This document shows positions 27,212 to 35,152 of a stretch of 54,094 nt of DNA, one piece after another; the stretch's first letter is position 1; every line of letters starts with the position of its first letter. The position numbers and the translations under genes were made by a program. The notes beneath the pieces are model-generated. The model searched no databases and was not told the origin of the DNA. It saw only the letters and a program-made list of their open reading frames with translations. The DNA comes from Clostridium sp. CCUG 7971 (GTDB taxonomy: Bacteria; Bacillota; Clostridia; Peptostreptococcales; Peptostreptococcaceae): assembly GCF_017590215.1 (NCBI RefSeq), contig NZ_JAFFPK010000031.1, positions 1 to 54,094 of the forward strand, written 5' to 3'.

Positions 27212-28537
27212 ATGAGAATGTATGATATAATCAGAAAAAAAAGAGATAATCATGAATTAAGTAAATCAGAAATAGAGTTTTTTGTAGATAAATATTCAAA
27301 AGGGGAAATACCTGATTATCAAGCATCAGCTTTATTAATGTCAATATACTTAAATAAAATGAATAAAGAAGAAACTGTATACCTTACAGAAGCAATGATG
27401 AAGTCTGGAGATGTAATAGATTTATCAGATATAGATGGTATAAAGGTAGATAAGCATAGTACAGGAGGAGTAGGAGATAAAACTACAATAGCATTGGCAC
27501 CACTTGTAGCAGCATGCGGTGGGCCTGTAGCAAAAATGTCAGGTAGAGGTTTAGGGCACACAGGAGGTACTCTAGATAAACTAGAATCTATACCAGGATT
27601 TTCAATAGAAATGGAAGCTGATAAGTTTATAAAGTCAGTAAACGAGCATAAAATAGCTGTATGCGGACAAACTGCATCTATAGCAGTAGCAGATAAGAAA
27701 ATGTATGCACTAAGAGATGTTACAGCAACAGTTGATAATATATCTTTAATAGCAGCAAGTATAATGTGTAAAAAACTAGCTTCAGGAGCTGATGCTATAT
27801 TACTTGATGTAAAAACTGGAGATGGGGCATTTATGAAAACATTAGATGACTCATTTGAATTAGCAAAAGCTATGGTTGATATTGGTTGTGGTATGAATAG
27901 AGAAACTATAGGTATGATAACTGATATGGATGAACCATTAGGATTTGCAGTAGGGAACGCTTTAGAGGTTATAGAAGCTATAGAGACACTAAAGGGTAAT
28001 GGCCCTAAAGACTTTGTTCTTTTATGTGAAACTCTAGGAGCTTATATGTTAGTTTTAGCTAAAGTTTGTGATAACTTTGAAGATGGAGTACAAAAAATAA
28101 GAGAAGCTATAAATTCAGGAGCGGCACTTGATAAACTAAGAGTATTTATAGAAAATCAAGGGGGAGACAAAAATATAGTTGATGATTATTCATTACTTCC
28201 AAAAGCTAAGAATATAGTAGCTATAAAAGCTCCAAAGCGTGGATATATAAGTAAAATAGAAGCAGAGGAAGTTGGAATGGCAGCTATGATTTTAGGTGCA
28301 GGAAGAGAAACTAAAGAAGATACACTTGATATGGCAGCTGGAATAGTTTTAGAAAAGAAAGTTGGAGAGTATGTCAATGAAGGTGATGTATTAGCATATA
28401 TTCACTATGATAGAGAAGATAAATTTGAAGCATCTAAAGAAAGATTTATAGAAGCTTATTCAATAGTAGAAGAAAAAGTAGAGCCTAAAAAACTAATCTA
28501 TGGTGTTGTAACTAAAGATGAAATGAAAAAATTCTAA
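27212..28537 (+). CDS. pdp: pyrimidine-nucleoside phosphorylase
   Basis: A 441-residue thymidine/pyrimidine nucleoside phosphorylase. It has the family signature SGRGLGHTGGTLDKLES, DKHSTGGVGDKTT at the phosphate site, and KKLASGADAILLDVK. It uses phosphate to release the base from uridine or thymidine. It completes the deoB-punA-pdp salvage set and ends in a strong terminator at 28549-28586. Confidence 0.96.
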   Translation: MRMYDIIRKKRDNHELSKSEIEFFVDKYSKGEIPDYQASALLMSIYLNKMNKEETVYLTEAMMKSGDVIDLSDIDGIKVDKHSTGGVGDKTTIALAPLVAACGGPVAKMSGRGLGHTGGTLDKLESIPGFSIEMEADKFIKSVNEHKIAVCGQTASIAVADKKMYALRDVTATVDNISLIAASIMCKKLASGADAILLDVKTGDGAFMKTLDDSFELAKAMVDIGCGMNRETIGMITDMDEPLGFAVGNALEVIEAIETLKGNGPKDFVLLCETLGAYMLVLAKVCDNFEDGVQKIREAINSGAALDKLRVFIENQGGDKNIVDDYSLLPKAKNIVAIKAPKRGYISKIEAEEVGMAAMILGAGRETKEDTLDMAAGIVLEKKVGEYVNEGDVLAYIHYDREDKFEASKERFIEAYSIVEEKVEPKKLIYGVVTKDEMKKF

Positions 28538-28548
28538 AAAGTGATTAT

Positions 28549-28586
28549 AAAAAGCCTAACGTGTAAACAATAACGTTAGGCTTTTT
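28549..28586 (+). terminator. intrinsic terminator after pdp
   Basis: A perfect 13-bp stem (AAAAAGCCTAACG, 28549-28561, with 28574-28586) with a 12-base loop ends in TTTTT. It closes the nucleoside salvage operon. Confidence 0.95.
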
Positions 28587-28672
28587 AATTATAGGAAATT
28601 AATAATTTCCATTCAAATAAGCTTTAATAACTATAAGCCTAGTGAAATTTTTTATATTATAAATAGAGCTTA

Positions 28673-28724
28673 AACAAATTTGTTCGACAATTTTATTGAA
28701 AATTTTCATGCTTAGATTTATAAT
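28673..28724 (+). promoter_or_regulatory. mltG promoter with 0A box and a 12-bp palindrome
   Basis: TTGAAA (28696-28701), 17 bases, TATAAT (28719-28724) form a near-perfect sigma-A promoter. Just upstream, TTCGACAA (28683-28690) is an inverted 0A box (TTGTCGAA on the other strand), centred near -45. It abuts the palindrome AACAAATTTGTT (28673-28684), which also occurs upstream of the kinase pair at 34973. Spo0A-dependent activation is a reasonable inference. Confidence 0.7.
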
Positions 28725-28764
28725 ATAAAGGATATAAATATATTTATAAGGAGTAGAAAACTCT

Positions 28765-29823
28765 ATGGATTTTAGCAAGAATAAGTGGAAAGTAGTAGGA
28801 TTAACTGCTATTATATTAATAATTTTGATCGGAATATTTGTATATATGCAAATAGGAGCAGTTGATAGAAATAATAAAGAAAACATAGTTATAGAAATAC
28901 CTCAAGGTGCAAGTGTTGGTACTATGTCTAATATATTATATGAAAATAATCTTATAAAAAATAAGACTCTATTTAAAGTTGTAGTGAAACTAAGTAATAA
29001 AGCTCCGTCAATAAAGGCTGGAAAATATTTACTTAATAAAACATATTCAAACGATGATATATTAAATGTATTAGCTTCAGGTAAGACGTATAATGATGGG
29101 ATCAAGGTAACTATTCCAGAAGGCGCAACATCGAAAGAAATAGTTTCATTATTAGTAGATAAAAAACTAGGAACTAAAGAAAATTATGAAAAGTTAATAA
29201 AAAATCCAAAGGATTTTTATAAAGAAGCTAGCTTTTTAAAAGAGGATGATATAACTTCTTTAGAAGGATTTTTATACCCAGAAACGTATTATTTTGACAA
29301 AGATGTATCAGAAAAAGAAGTATTAAACACAATGTTATTAGGATTTAAAAATGTTTATAGCGATAAATTAAAAGATAGACAAAAAGAGTTGAAAATGACT
29401 CTTGCACAAGTTGTAAACTTAGCATCAATTGTAGAAAAGGAAGCCGTTTTAGATGAAGATAGACCAACAATAGCAAGTGTATTTTATAATAGACTTGATA
29501 TAGACATGCCTCTTCAATCAGATGCAACAGTACAATATATTTTTGAAGAAAGAAAAAAAATAGTAACATACAATGATTTAAAAATAAACTCTCCATATAA
29601 TAGCTATAAAAATAAAGGTCTTCCACCTACACCTATAGCTAATCCAGGAATCAAATCTATAGAGGCTACATTGTATCCAGAAGACACAGAATATTTATAC
29701 TTTGTGGCTAAGATGAATGGTGGAAACAATTATAGTACAAACTACGAGGACCATTTGAAATACGTTAAAGAATATAAAGATGAAAGAGATAAATTAAGTA
29801 AAAATAAAGCTAATGAGAAATAG
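28765..29823 (+). CDS. mltG: endolytic transglycosylase MltG
   Basis: A 352-residue single-pass membrane protein (helix about 13-32) of the MltG/YceG family. It cleaves nascent peptidoglycan strands and sets glycan length. A LysM-like subdomain (about 40-125) precedes the catalytic YceG domain, with the presumed catalytic Glu in VNLASIVEKEA and the conserved PLQSDATVQY. It heads the mltG-trmR-trhP-udk order also known from Bacillus (yrrL-yrrMNO-udk). Confidence 0.95.
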   Translation: MDFSKNKWKVVGLTAIILIILIGIFVYMQIGAVDRNNKENIVIEIPQGASVGTMSNILYENNLIKNKTLFKVVVKLSNKAPSIKAGKYLLNKTYSNDDILNVLASGKTYNDGIKVTIPEGATSKEIVSLLVDKKLGTKENYEKLIKNPKDFYKEASFLKEDDITSLEGFLYPETYYFDKDVSEKEVLNTMLLGFKNVYSDKLKDRQKELKMTLAQVVNLASIVEKEAVLDEDRPTIASVFYNRLDIDMPLQSDATVQYIFEERKKIVTYNDLKINSPYNSYKNKGLPPTPIANPGIKSIEATLYPEDTEYLYFVAKMNGGNNYSTNYEDHLKYVKEYKDERDKLSKNKANEK

Positions 29824-29927
29824 ACTAAAAATTATTTAATTATAAGATTTTAAATTATGGATTATGCTTTAGAATTTTAAGGTGTAATCCTATATTAATT
29901 TTTTTCGTCACTTAAGGAGCGAGTGTT

Positions 29928-30596
29928 ATGAGTAATATAGTAAATGATTTAGTAGAAGGTTATATAAGAAATACATTACAAGATAAAAGTGGACTTTTAA
30001 GAGACTTAGAAGTTTATGCAGAGGAAAATAATGTACCTATAGTTCACAAAGAAGTATCTGATTTATTAAAGGTATTATTAAAGGTGCAAAAGCCTAAAAG
30101 AATATTAGAGGTTGGGTGTGCAATAGGATACTCATCTATATTATTTGCATCTACATTAGGTGAGGATGTAGAGATAATAACTGTAGAGAGAAATGAAAAG
30201 ATGATAGAAAAGGCTAAAGAAAATATAAAACTAGCTGGATTTGAAAAAAATATAACTATATTAGAAGGGGATGCTGAAGAATTACTAAGTGGAGTTTCAG
30301 GTGAGTTTGATATGATATTTTTAGATGCTGCTAAAGGTCAATATCAATTATTCTATGATATGGTTATAGGAAAATTAAAAATAGATGGTTTATTAATATC
30401 TGATAATATACTTTATAAAGGTATGGTAGCTCATGATGATTTTGTAATAAGAAGAAAGAAAACAATAGTAAAAAGAATGAGAAATTATTTAGACTATATA
30501 TGTAAGTGTGATTATTTAGACACATCTTTAATACCTATAGGAGATGGTGTAGCACTTAGTTACAAAAAAGAAGAAAGAGGTGATATAAATGCATAA
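29928..30596 (+). CDS. trmR: tRNA 5-hydroxyuridine methyltransferase
   Basis: A 222-residue class I SAM methyltransferase of the O-methyltransferase type. The SAM site is ILEVGCAIGYSSILFA (about 59-74), followed by TVERNEKMIEKA and FDMIFLDAAKGQY. It is the counterpart of Bacillus YrrM/TrmR, which makes 5-methoxyuridine at the tRNA wobble position; neighbouring U32 protein (TrhP type) supplies the 5-hydroxyuridine. Context makes this better than a generic catechol methyltransferase call. It overlaps the next gene by 8 bases. Confidence 0.85.
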   Translation: MSNIVNDLVEGYIRNTLQDKSGLLRDLEVYAEENNVPIVHKEVSDLLKVLLKVQKPKRILEVGCAIGYSSILFASTLGEDVEIITVERNEKMIEKAKENIKLAGFEKNITILEGDAEELLSGVSGEFDMIFLDAAKGQYQLFYDMVIGKLKIDGLLISDNILYKGMVAHDDFVIRRKKTIVKRMRNYLDYICKCDYLDTSLIPIGDGVALSYKKEERGDINA

Positions 30597-31815
30597 AGTT
30601 GAGCTTTTAGCGCCAGTATCAAACTTAGAAGAATTAAAAATAGCATTAAAGTATGGAGCAGATGCAGTTTATACAGGTGGAGAAATATTTGGTTGTGAAA
30701 CAACTTCAAGAAACTTTACTAAAGAAGAAATAAAAGAAGGTAGTGAATTTGCTCATAAATTAGGAAAGAAACTTTATGTAACAGTAAATGTAATTCCTCA
30801 TAATGATGATTTTATACAATTAGATGAATATCTACTAGAACTTCAAGAAGCTAAAGTGGATGCAATTATAATCGCTGACCCAGGAGTATTAAGTATAGTA
30901 AGAAATGTAGTTCCTAATATGGAGGTGCATTTAAGTAGTCAGGCTAACATTGCCAATTATGTAACAGCTGATTTTTGGTATACTCAAGGAGTAAAAAGAG
31001 TAACTGTAGCTAGAGAATTATCATTTAAAGAGATATCTCAAATTAGAGCAAAGACATCTTTTGATATGGATATAGAAGCATTTATGCACGGAGCTATATG
31101 TATATCTTATTCGGGCAGACGCTTAATAAGTAACTATCTAAATGGAAGAGGAGATGCTAATAATTCAAATGATTACTCAGGAAAATTAGAATATAGCCTA
31201 ATAGAAGAAAAGAGACAAGGTGAATATTATCCTGTTTATGAAGATAAGAGAGGGACATTCTTCTATAACTCTAAAGATTTATGTATGATAGAATATATCC
31301 CAGATTTAATAAAGACTGGTATAAATAGCTTAAAGATTGAAGGAAAAACAAAAAATATTTACAATTTAGCTTCGATAGTTAGAGCATATAAAATGGCTAT
31401 AGATGAGTTTTATAAAAATCCTGATGAATGGAAATTTAATCCTACTTGGTTAGAAGAGATTAAAAAAGGAACTAGTAGAGATTTTACAACAGGATTTTAT
31501 CTAGATGAAACTAGAGAATATGATAATGAAGATGAACAATATTACAATATTAATAAATATGAATTTGTTGGTTTGGTAAAAGATATTGAAAACAAACTGG
31601 CTTTAATAAAATTAGAAGATAAAATAAATATTGGAGATGAAGTTGAAGTAATATCTCCATTTAAAGAAACTATATCATCTAAAATAGAACAAATATATAA
31701 CGCTAATGACGAAGAAATAGAGTTAGCAGAAAAAGAACAAATTGTAAAAATTAAATTATCACAAAGTATAGACAAGGACTGTATGTTAAGGAGAGAATCA
31801 AAAGATGAAAAATAA
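30589..31815 (+). CDS. trhP: U32 family protein, tRNA uridine hydroxylation (TrhP type)
   Basis: A 408-residue U32 protein with [27 protein letters not shown] at its start, an iron-sulfur-type Cys region around ETTSRNFT...[14 protein letters not shown], and a C-terminal beta-barrel-like domain. TrhP proteins, with prephenate, hydroxylate tRNA wobble uridine; older peptidase/collagenase names come from weak evidence. Bacillus has two adjacent TrhP genes, here only one is present. It overlaps trmR and udk, which implies co-translation. Confidence 0.82.
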   Translation: MHKVELLAPVSNLEELKIALKYGADAVYTGGEIFGCETTSRNFTKEEIKEGSEFAHKLGKKLYVTVNVIPHNDDFIQLDEYLLELQEAKVDAIIIADPGVLSIVRNVVPNMEVHLSSQANIANYVTADFWYTQGVKRVTVARELSFKEISQIRAKTSFDMDIEAFMHGAICISYSGRRLISNYLNGRGDANNSNDYSGKLEYSLIEEKRQGEYYPVYEDKRGTFFYNSKDLCMIEYIPDLIKTGINSLKIEGKTKNIYNLASIVRAYKMAIDEFYKNPDEWKFNPTWLEEIKKGTSRDFTTGFYLDETREYDNEDEQYYNINKYEFVGLVKDIENKLALIKLEDKINIGDEVEVISPFKETISSKIEQIYNANDEEIELAEKEQIVKIKLSQSIDKDCMLRRESKDEK

Positions 31816-32434
31816 GAAAAGACCGCTTATAATAGGGATAACGGGAGGAACTGGATCTGGAAAAAGTACTGTCTGTAAGGCTATAATAGAGAACATACCA
31901 GAAGAAAATATAGCAATATTAGAACAAGATGCTTACTATAAAGATCAAACTCATTTAAGTTTTGAAGATAGATTAAAAACTAATTATGATCACCCTCTTG
32001 CATTTGATAACAAACTTCTTATAAAACATATAGAAGATTTATGTGAAGGAGAAACTGTTGAAAAACCAATATATGATTACGAACTTCACACAAGAAAGAA
32101 AAATGAAACAATAAGCATATGTCCTAAAGATATAATTATTGTTGAAGGTATAATGATATTAGAAGATGAAGAACTAAGAGATAAATTAGATATAAAAGTA
32201 TACGTAGATACTGAAGATGATATAAGAATACTTAGAAGAATTCAAAGAGATATAAAAGAAAGAGGAAGAACTGTAGATTCTGTTATAGAACAATATTTAA
32301 CTACAGTAAAGCCTGCACATGACCAATTTATAGAGCCATATAAAAAATATGCAGATATTATAATGCCAGAAGGTGGGCAAAATGAAGTGGCTATAGATAT
32401 AGTTATAACTAAAATAAGAACACAATTAAATTAA
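31805..32434 (+). CDS. udk: uridine kinase
   Basis: A 209-residue P-loop kinase that phosphorylates uridine and cytidine. Walker A is [12 protein letters not shown] (about 11-22). [19 protein letters not shown], and [13 protein letters not shown] are typical of Udk. It starts inside the end of trhP. With pdp nearby it supports pyrimidine salvage. The gene is followed by the hairpin of the PBP gene. Confidence 0.96.
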   Translation: MKNKKRPLIIGITGGTGSGKSTVCKAIIENIPEENIAILEQDAYYKDQTHLSFEDRLKTNYDHPLAFDNKLLIKHIEDLCEGETVEKPIYDYELHTRKKNETISICPKDIIIVEGIMILEDEELRDKLDIKVYVDTEDDIRILRRIQRDIKERGRTVDSVIEQYLTTVKPAHDQFIEPYKKYADIIMPEGGQNEVAIDIVITKIRTQLN

Positions 32435-32448
32435 TATATATAGTATTA

Positions 32449-32489
32449 ACCCCTTAGAAATTGTCAAAAATGACAAGTATCTAAGGGGT
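32449..32489 (+). promoter_or_regulatory. hairpin that hides the ribosome-binding site of the PBP gene
   Basis: ACCCCTTAGA (32449-32458) pairs perfectly with TCTAAGGGGT (32480-32489), which holds the SD AAGGGGTG. An inner 6-bp stem TTGTCA/TGACAA (32461-32466 with 32471-32476) closes an AAAA loop. The downstream TTTT is short, so a weak terminator cannot be excluded. The layout matches those before spoIIM and sigK. Confidence 0.8.
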
Positions 32490-32495
32490 GATTTT

Positions 32496-34166
32496 ATGTC
32501 AAGAAAAAAGGGTGTAATAGATAAAAAACTTATAAGAAGAGCTTGGAGTATGTTTTTTATAAGCGCTATAGTATATACATTTTTAATTTACAGGTTATTT
32601 GATATACAAGTTACAGACTCTAACAGTTATAAAGAAAGAGTTGATAACCAAAGTTTACAAAAAGTAGATTTAAATAGCGGAAGAGGAACAATATATGATA
32701 GAAATGACAAACCATTAACTGATATTGAAAAAAAGAAAATAATAATAGCTGAAAAAGAAAGAATTATTAAAGACTATAATATTCGTGAATTAATAAAAGA
32801 CGTAGCTAAAATGGATGAAGCAAGTATATATAAAAATATAGAAAAACAAATTGATTCATCAGTAGTTCAAATTGAAGTAGCTAAAATGGACAGTAAAACT
32901 AAAAAGAAATTAGAAGATAATGGATTAATAGTTGAAGAAAAGACATTAAGATATTCAAAAGATAAATTACTATCTCATACAATAGGATATATAAAAAGCT
33001 CAGACAAAACAGGTCAATCAGGAATAGAAAAGAGTATGAATGATGTACTTAGTGGATCTAATGAAAAATATGTGTCTGCATTTAAAGCTGGAGATTCAGG
33101 GAATACAGGTAATATAAATATATTAAAAGGTAGTATAAAAACAGTAAATGAAAATAAAGATGCTAAGCATATTAAATTAACAATAGATAAAGATATTCAA
33201 AGAAAAGTTGAAAGTGTATTAGATAAAGAAGAAAACCCAACAGCTGTAGTAATATCAGATGTAAACACTGGAGAAATATTATCTATGAGTTCAAGGCCAA
33301 CCTTTGATTTAAATAGTATATCTAAAGATAATAAAAGTGATGACGGTGAGTTTATAAATAGAGCTATACAAGCCACATACCCACCAGGATCTGTATTTAA
33401 AATAGTAGTTCTTTATGCAGCTTTTGAAAATAATATTATAGATGAAAATTATACATATACTTGTACTGGTAATGCAAAAATTGGAGTAAAAGGAGAAGTT
33501 TTAAATTGTAATAAGCTTGATGGTCACGGTCCTCAAACTCTACAACAAGCCTTTTCAAATTCTTGCAATACAGCATTTTTAGATATAGCATTAAAAGTAG
33601 GTGAAAAAAATATAATAAAAGCTTTAAAGCAGCTTCATTTAGATGAGAAGGTAGATATAGGATTAGACGAAGAAAAGATAAATGATATACCAACAGATAT
33701 AGCTATACGTAATTTAGCGATAGGTCAAGGAGACATAGAGTTTACACCTCTACAAATAAATCAAATGACTCAAATAGTTGCCAATAATGGTACATATAAG
33801 CCTTTGTATATGTATGATAGTATTATAGATAATAAAAAGAATATCATTAAAGGATTTAGAAGTTCTAAGTCAGAAGAAATTATATCTCCTTATACATTAA
33901 CTAGAATAAAAGAGATGATGAAAGATGTATCAAAAAATGGTACAGGTAAAGAGTTAAAAGATTTAGATGCAGGATGCGGAGTTAAAACAGGAACAGCACA
34001 AAGTAGGTCAGATGGAAAGGATATAAACCATGGCTGGATAACAGGATACTATCCAGAAAATAGACCTAAGTATGCAATTACAGTATTAGTAGAAGGGAAA
34101 CCTGATAAAAGTAAGTCTGCAACACCTCTATTTAAAGAAATATGCCAAAAATTAAATGAAAAATAA
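32496..34166 (+). CDS. class B penicillin-binding protein
   Basis: A 556-residue transpeptidase with one N-terminal membrane helix (about 15-36), a PBP dimerisation domain, and a transpeptidase domain with SVFK (Ser299-Lys302), SNSCN, and VKTGTAQ. The soluble N-terminal domain is shorter than in PBP2/SpoVD and no PASTA domain is present. The neighbouring sigK suggests a sporulation PBP (cortex or septum), but this is inference. Its SD is in a strong hairpin. I leave the symbol empty because PbpA-type and SpoVD-type assignments cannot be separated here. Confidence 0.88.
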   Translation: MSRKKGVIDKKLIRRAWSMFFISAIVYTFLIYRLFDIQVTDSNSYKERVDNQSLQKVDLNSGRGTIYDRNDKPLTDIEKKKIIIAEKERIIKDYNIRELIKDVAKMDEASIYKNIEKQIDSSVVQIEVAKMDSKTKKKLEDNGLIVEEKTLRYSKDKLLSHTIGYIKSSDKTGQSGIEKSMNDVLSGSNEKYVSAFKAGDSGNTGNINILKGSIKTVNENKDAKHIKLTIDKDIQRKVESVLDKEENPTAVVISDVNTGEILSMSSRPTFDLNSISKDNKSDDGEFINRAIQATYPPGSVFKIVVLYAAFENNIIDENYTYTCTGNAKIGVKGEVLNCNKLDGHGPQTLQQAFSNSCNTAFLDIALKVGEKNIIKALKQLHLDEKVDIGLDEEKINDIPTDIAIRNLAIGQGDIEFTPLQINQMTQIVANNGTYKPLYMYDSIIDNKKNIIKGFRSSKSEEIISPYTLTRIKEMMKDVSKNGTGKELKDLDAGCGVKTGTAQSRSDGKDINHGWITGYYPENRPKYAITVLVEGKPDKSKSATPLFKEICQKLNEK

Positions 34167-34195
34167 AAAATAAATATTTATGAAACAAGCAATTT

Positions 34196-34249
34196 AAGCA
34201 CTCCCTCGTCATATAATTTACAATGACACGTCAAAAAGAGGGGGTGCTT
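34196..34249 (+). promoter_or_regulatory. hairpin that hides the ribosome-binding site of sigK
   Basis: AAGCACTCCCTC (34196-34207) pairs with GAGGGGGTGCTT (34238-34249) over 12 bp with one T-G pair, burying the SD GAGGGGGTG. An inner GTCAT/ATGAC stem (34208-34212 with 34223-34227) lies inside. The start GTG 34251 follows at once. No T-rich tail is present. Confidence 0.8.
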
Positions 34250-34250
34250 T

Positions 34251-34901
34251 GTGACTATTCTTAAATCATTTGAAAAACCATTAACCCCTGAAGAAGAAGT
34301 TAATTATCTAACAAAATTTAAAGACGAAAAAGATGAATCTGCTAAAGAAATTTTAATTGAAAGAAACATGAGACTAGTAGCACATATTGCAAAAAAGTAT
34401 AACAATTCTAGTGAGGATCAGGATGATCTTATATCCATAGGCACAATAGGCCTTATAAAGGCTATAGAAACGTATAAAGTCGATAAGGGAACTAGACTTG
34501 CAACGTATGCTTCTAAGTGTATTGAAAATGAGATATTGATGAGTATTAGAACAAATAAAAAAAATAAAGTTCAAGTATCTCTTCAAGATCCTATAGGCAT
34601 GGATAAAGAAGGTAACGAAATTAGTTTAATTGATGTATTAGGAACAGATATTGATGATATAATAGATCAAGTAGAGCTAAAGGTACAAATATCCAAACTG
34701 TATGAACAGTTGGAAAAAATACTTACTAAGAGGGAAAAAGAAATAGTTCTCTTACGATATGGATTAACTACCAGTGGATATAAGACACAAAGAGAAATTG
34801 CACAAAAATTAGACATATCCAGATCTTATGTATCTAGAATTGAAAAAAGAGCTCTTAAGAAGCTTAGAAAAGAGTTAAAATCAGAAAAAAGCCTTGTTTA
34901 A
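34251..34901 (+). CDS. sigK: RNA polymerase sporulation sigma factor SigK
   Basis: A 216-residue sigma-70 family factor. Region 2 (NMRLVAHIAKKY, DLISIGTIGLIKAIE, GTRLATYASKCIENEIL) and region 4 (TQREIAQKLDISRSYVSRIEKRAL) match SigK closely. QDPIGMDKEGNEISLIDVLG is a SigK hallmark. It lacks the hydrophobic pro-sequence of Bacillus pro-SigK, as in C. difficile, so it needs no membrane cleavage. The gene is whole here, with no skin element. The start is GTG 34251. It directs late mother-cell genes (coat, cortex). Confidence 0.96.
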   Translation: MTILKSFEKPLTPEEEVNYLTKFKDEKDESAKEILIERNMRLVAHIAKKYNNSSEDQDDLISIGTIGLIKAIETYKVDKGTRLATYASKCIENEILMSIRTNKKNKVQVSLQDPIGMDKEGNEISLIDVLGTDIDDIIDQVELKVQISKLYEQLEKILTKREKEIVLLRYGLTTSGYKTQREIAQKLDISRSYVSRIEKRALKKLRKELKSEKSLV

Positions 34902-34912
34902 GGCTTTTTTTT
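34885..34912 (+). terminator. intrinsic terminator overlapping the end of sigK
   Basis: AAAAAGCCTT and AAGGCTTTTT arms enclose GTTT and lead into a run of eight T. The sigK stop codon lies in the stem, as at recN. Confidence 0.93.
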
Positions 34913-34972
34913 GTACGTTAAAATACTTTATTTAGAGTGTATTAAAGTGTTATAAAAGAGAATTTTTTGTTG

Positions 34973-34984
34973 AACAAATTTGTT
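34973..34984. promoter_or_regulatory. palindrome AACAAATTTGTT upstream of the kinase pair
   Basis: A perfect 12-bp palindrome, identical to the one at 28673-28684 upstream of the mltG promoter. The flanks also agree on the left (TT-A/G-AACAAATTTGTT). It may be an operator for a shared regulator. No clear sigma-A promoter is seen between it and 35153. Confidence 0.4.
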
Positions 34985-35152
34985 TTTTCTAATCAAGAAG
35001 TGACAAAATATTCAGATTGCATGTGCTATTATAACTTATATAGTAGCAAAAGCAAGTATTATCAAGACATATAAATATATATATCGTATTTAGTTAAAAA
35101 TCAATTAAATTTATACTAAGCAGTAATAAATTAGAAAAGGATGGTGACTATT

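Noticed and set aside
34196-34249. sigK upstream hairpin as a terminator for the PBP gene
   Set aside because: Only three T follow the stem and the arm contains the SD of sigK at the right distance from GTG 34251.
34973-34984. AACAAATTTGTT as a LexA box
   Set aside because: LexA sites in Firmicutes have GAAC and GTTC four bases apart; here the half-sites are six apart.
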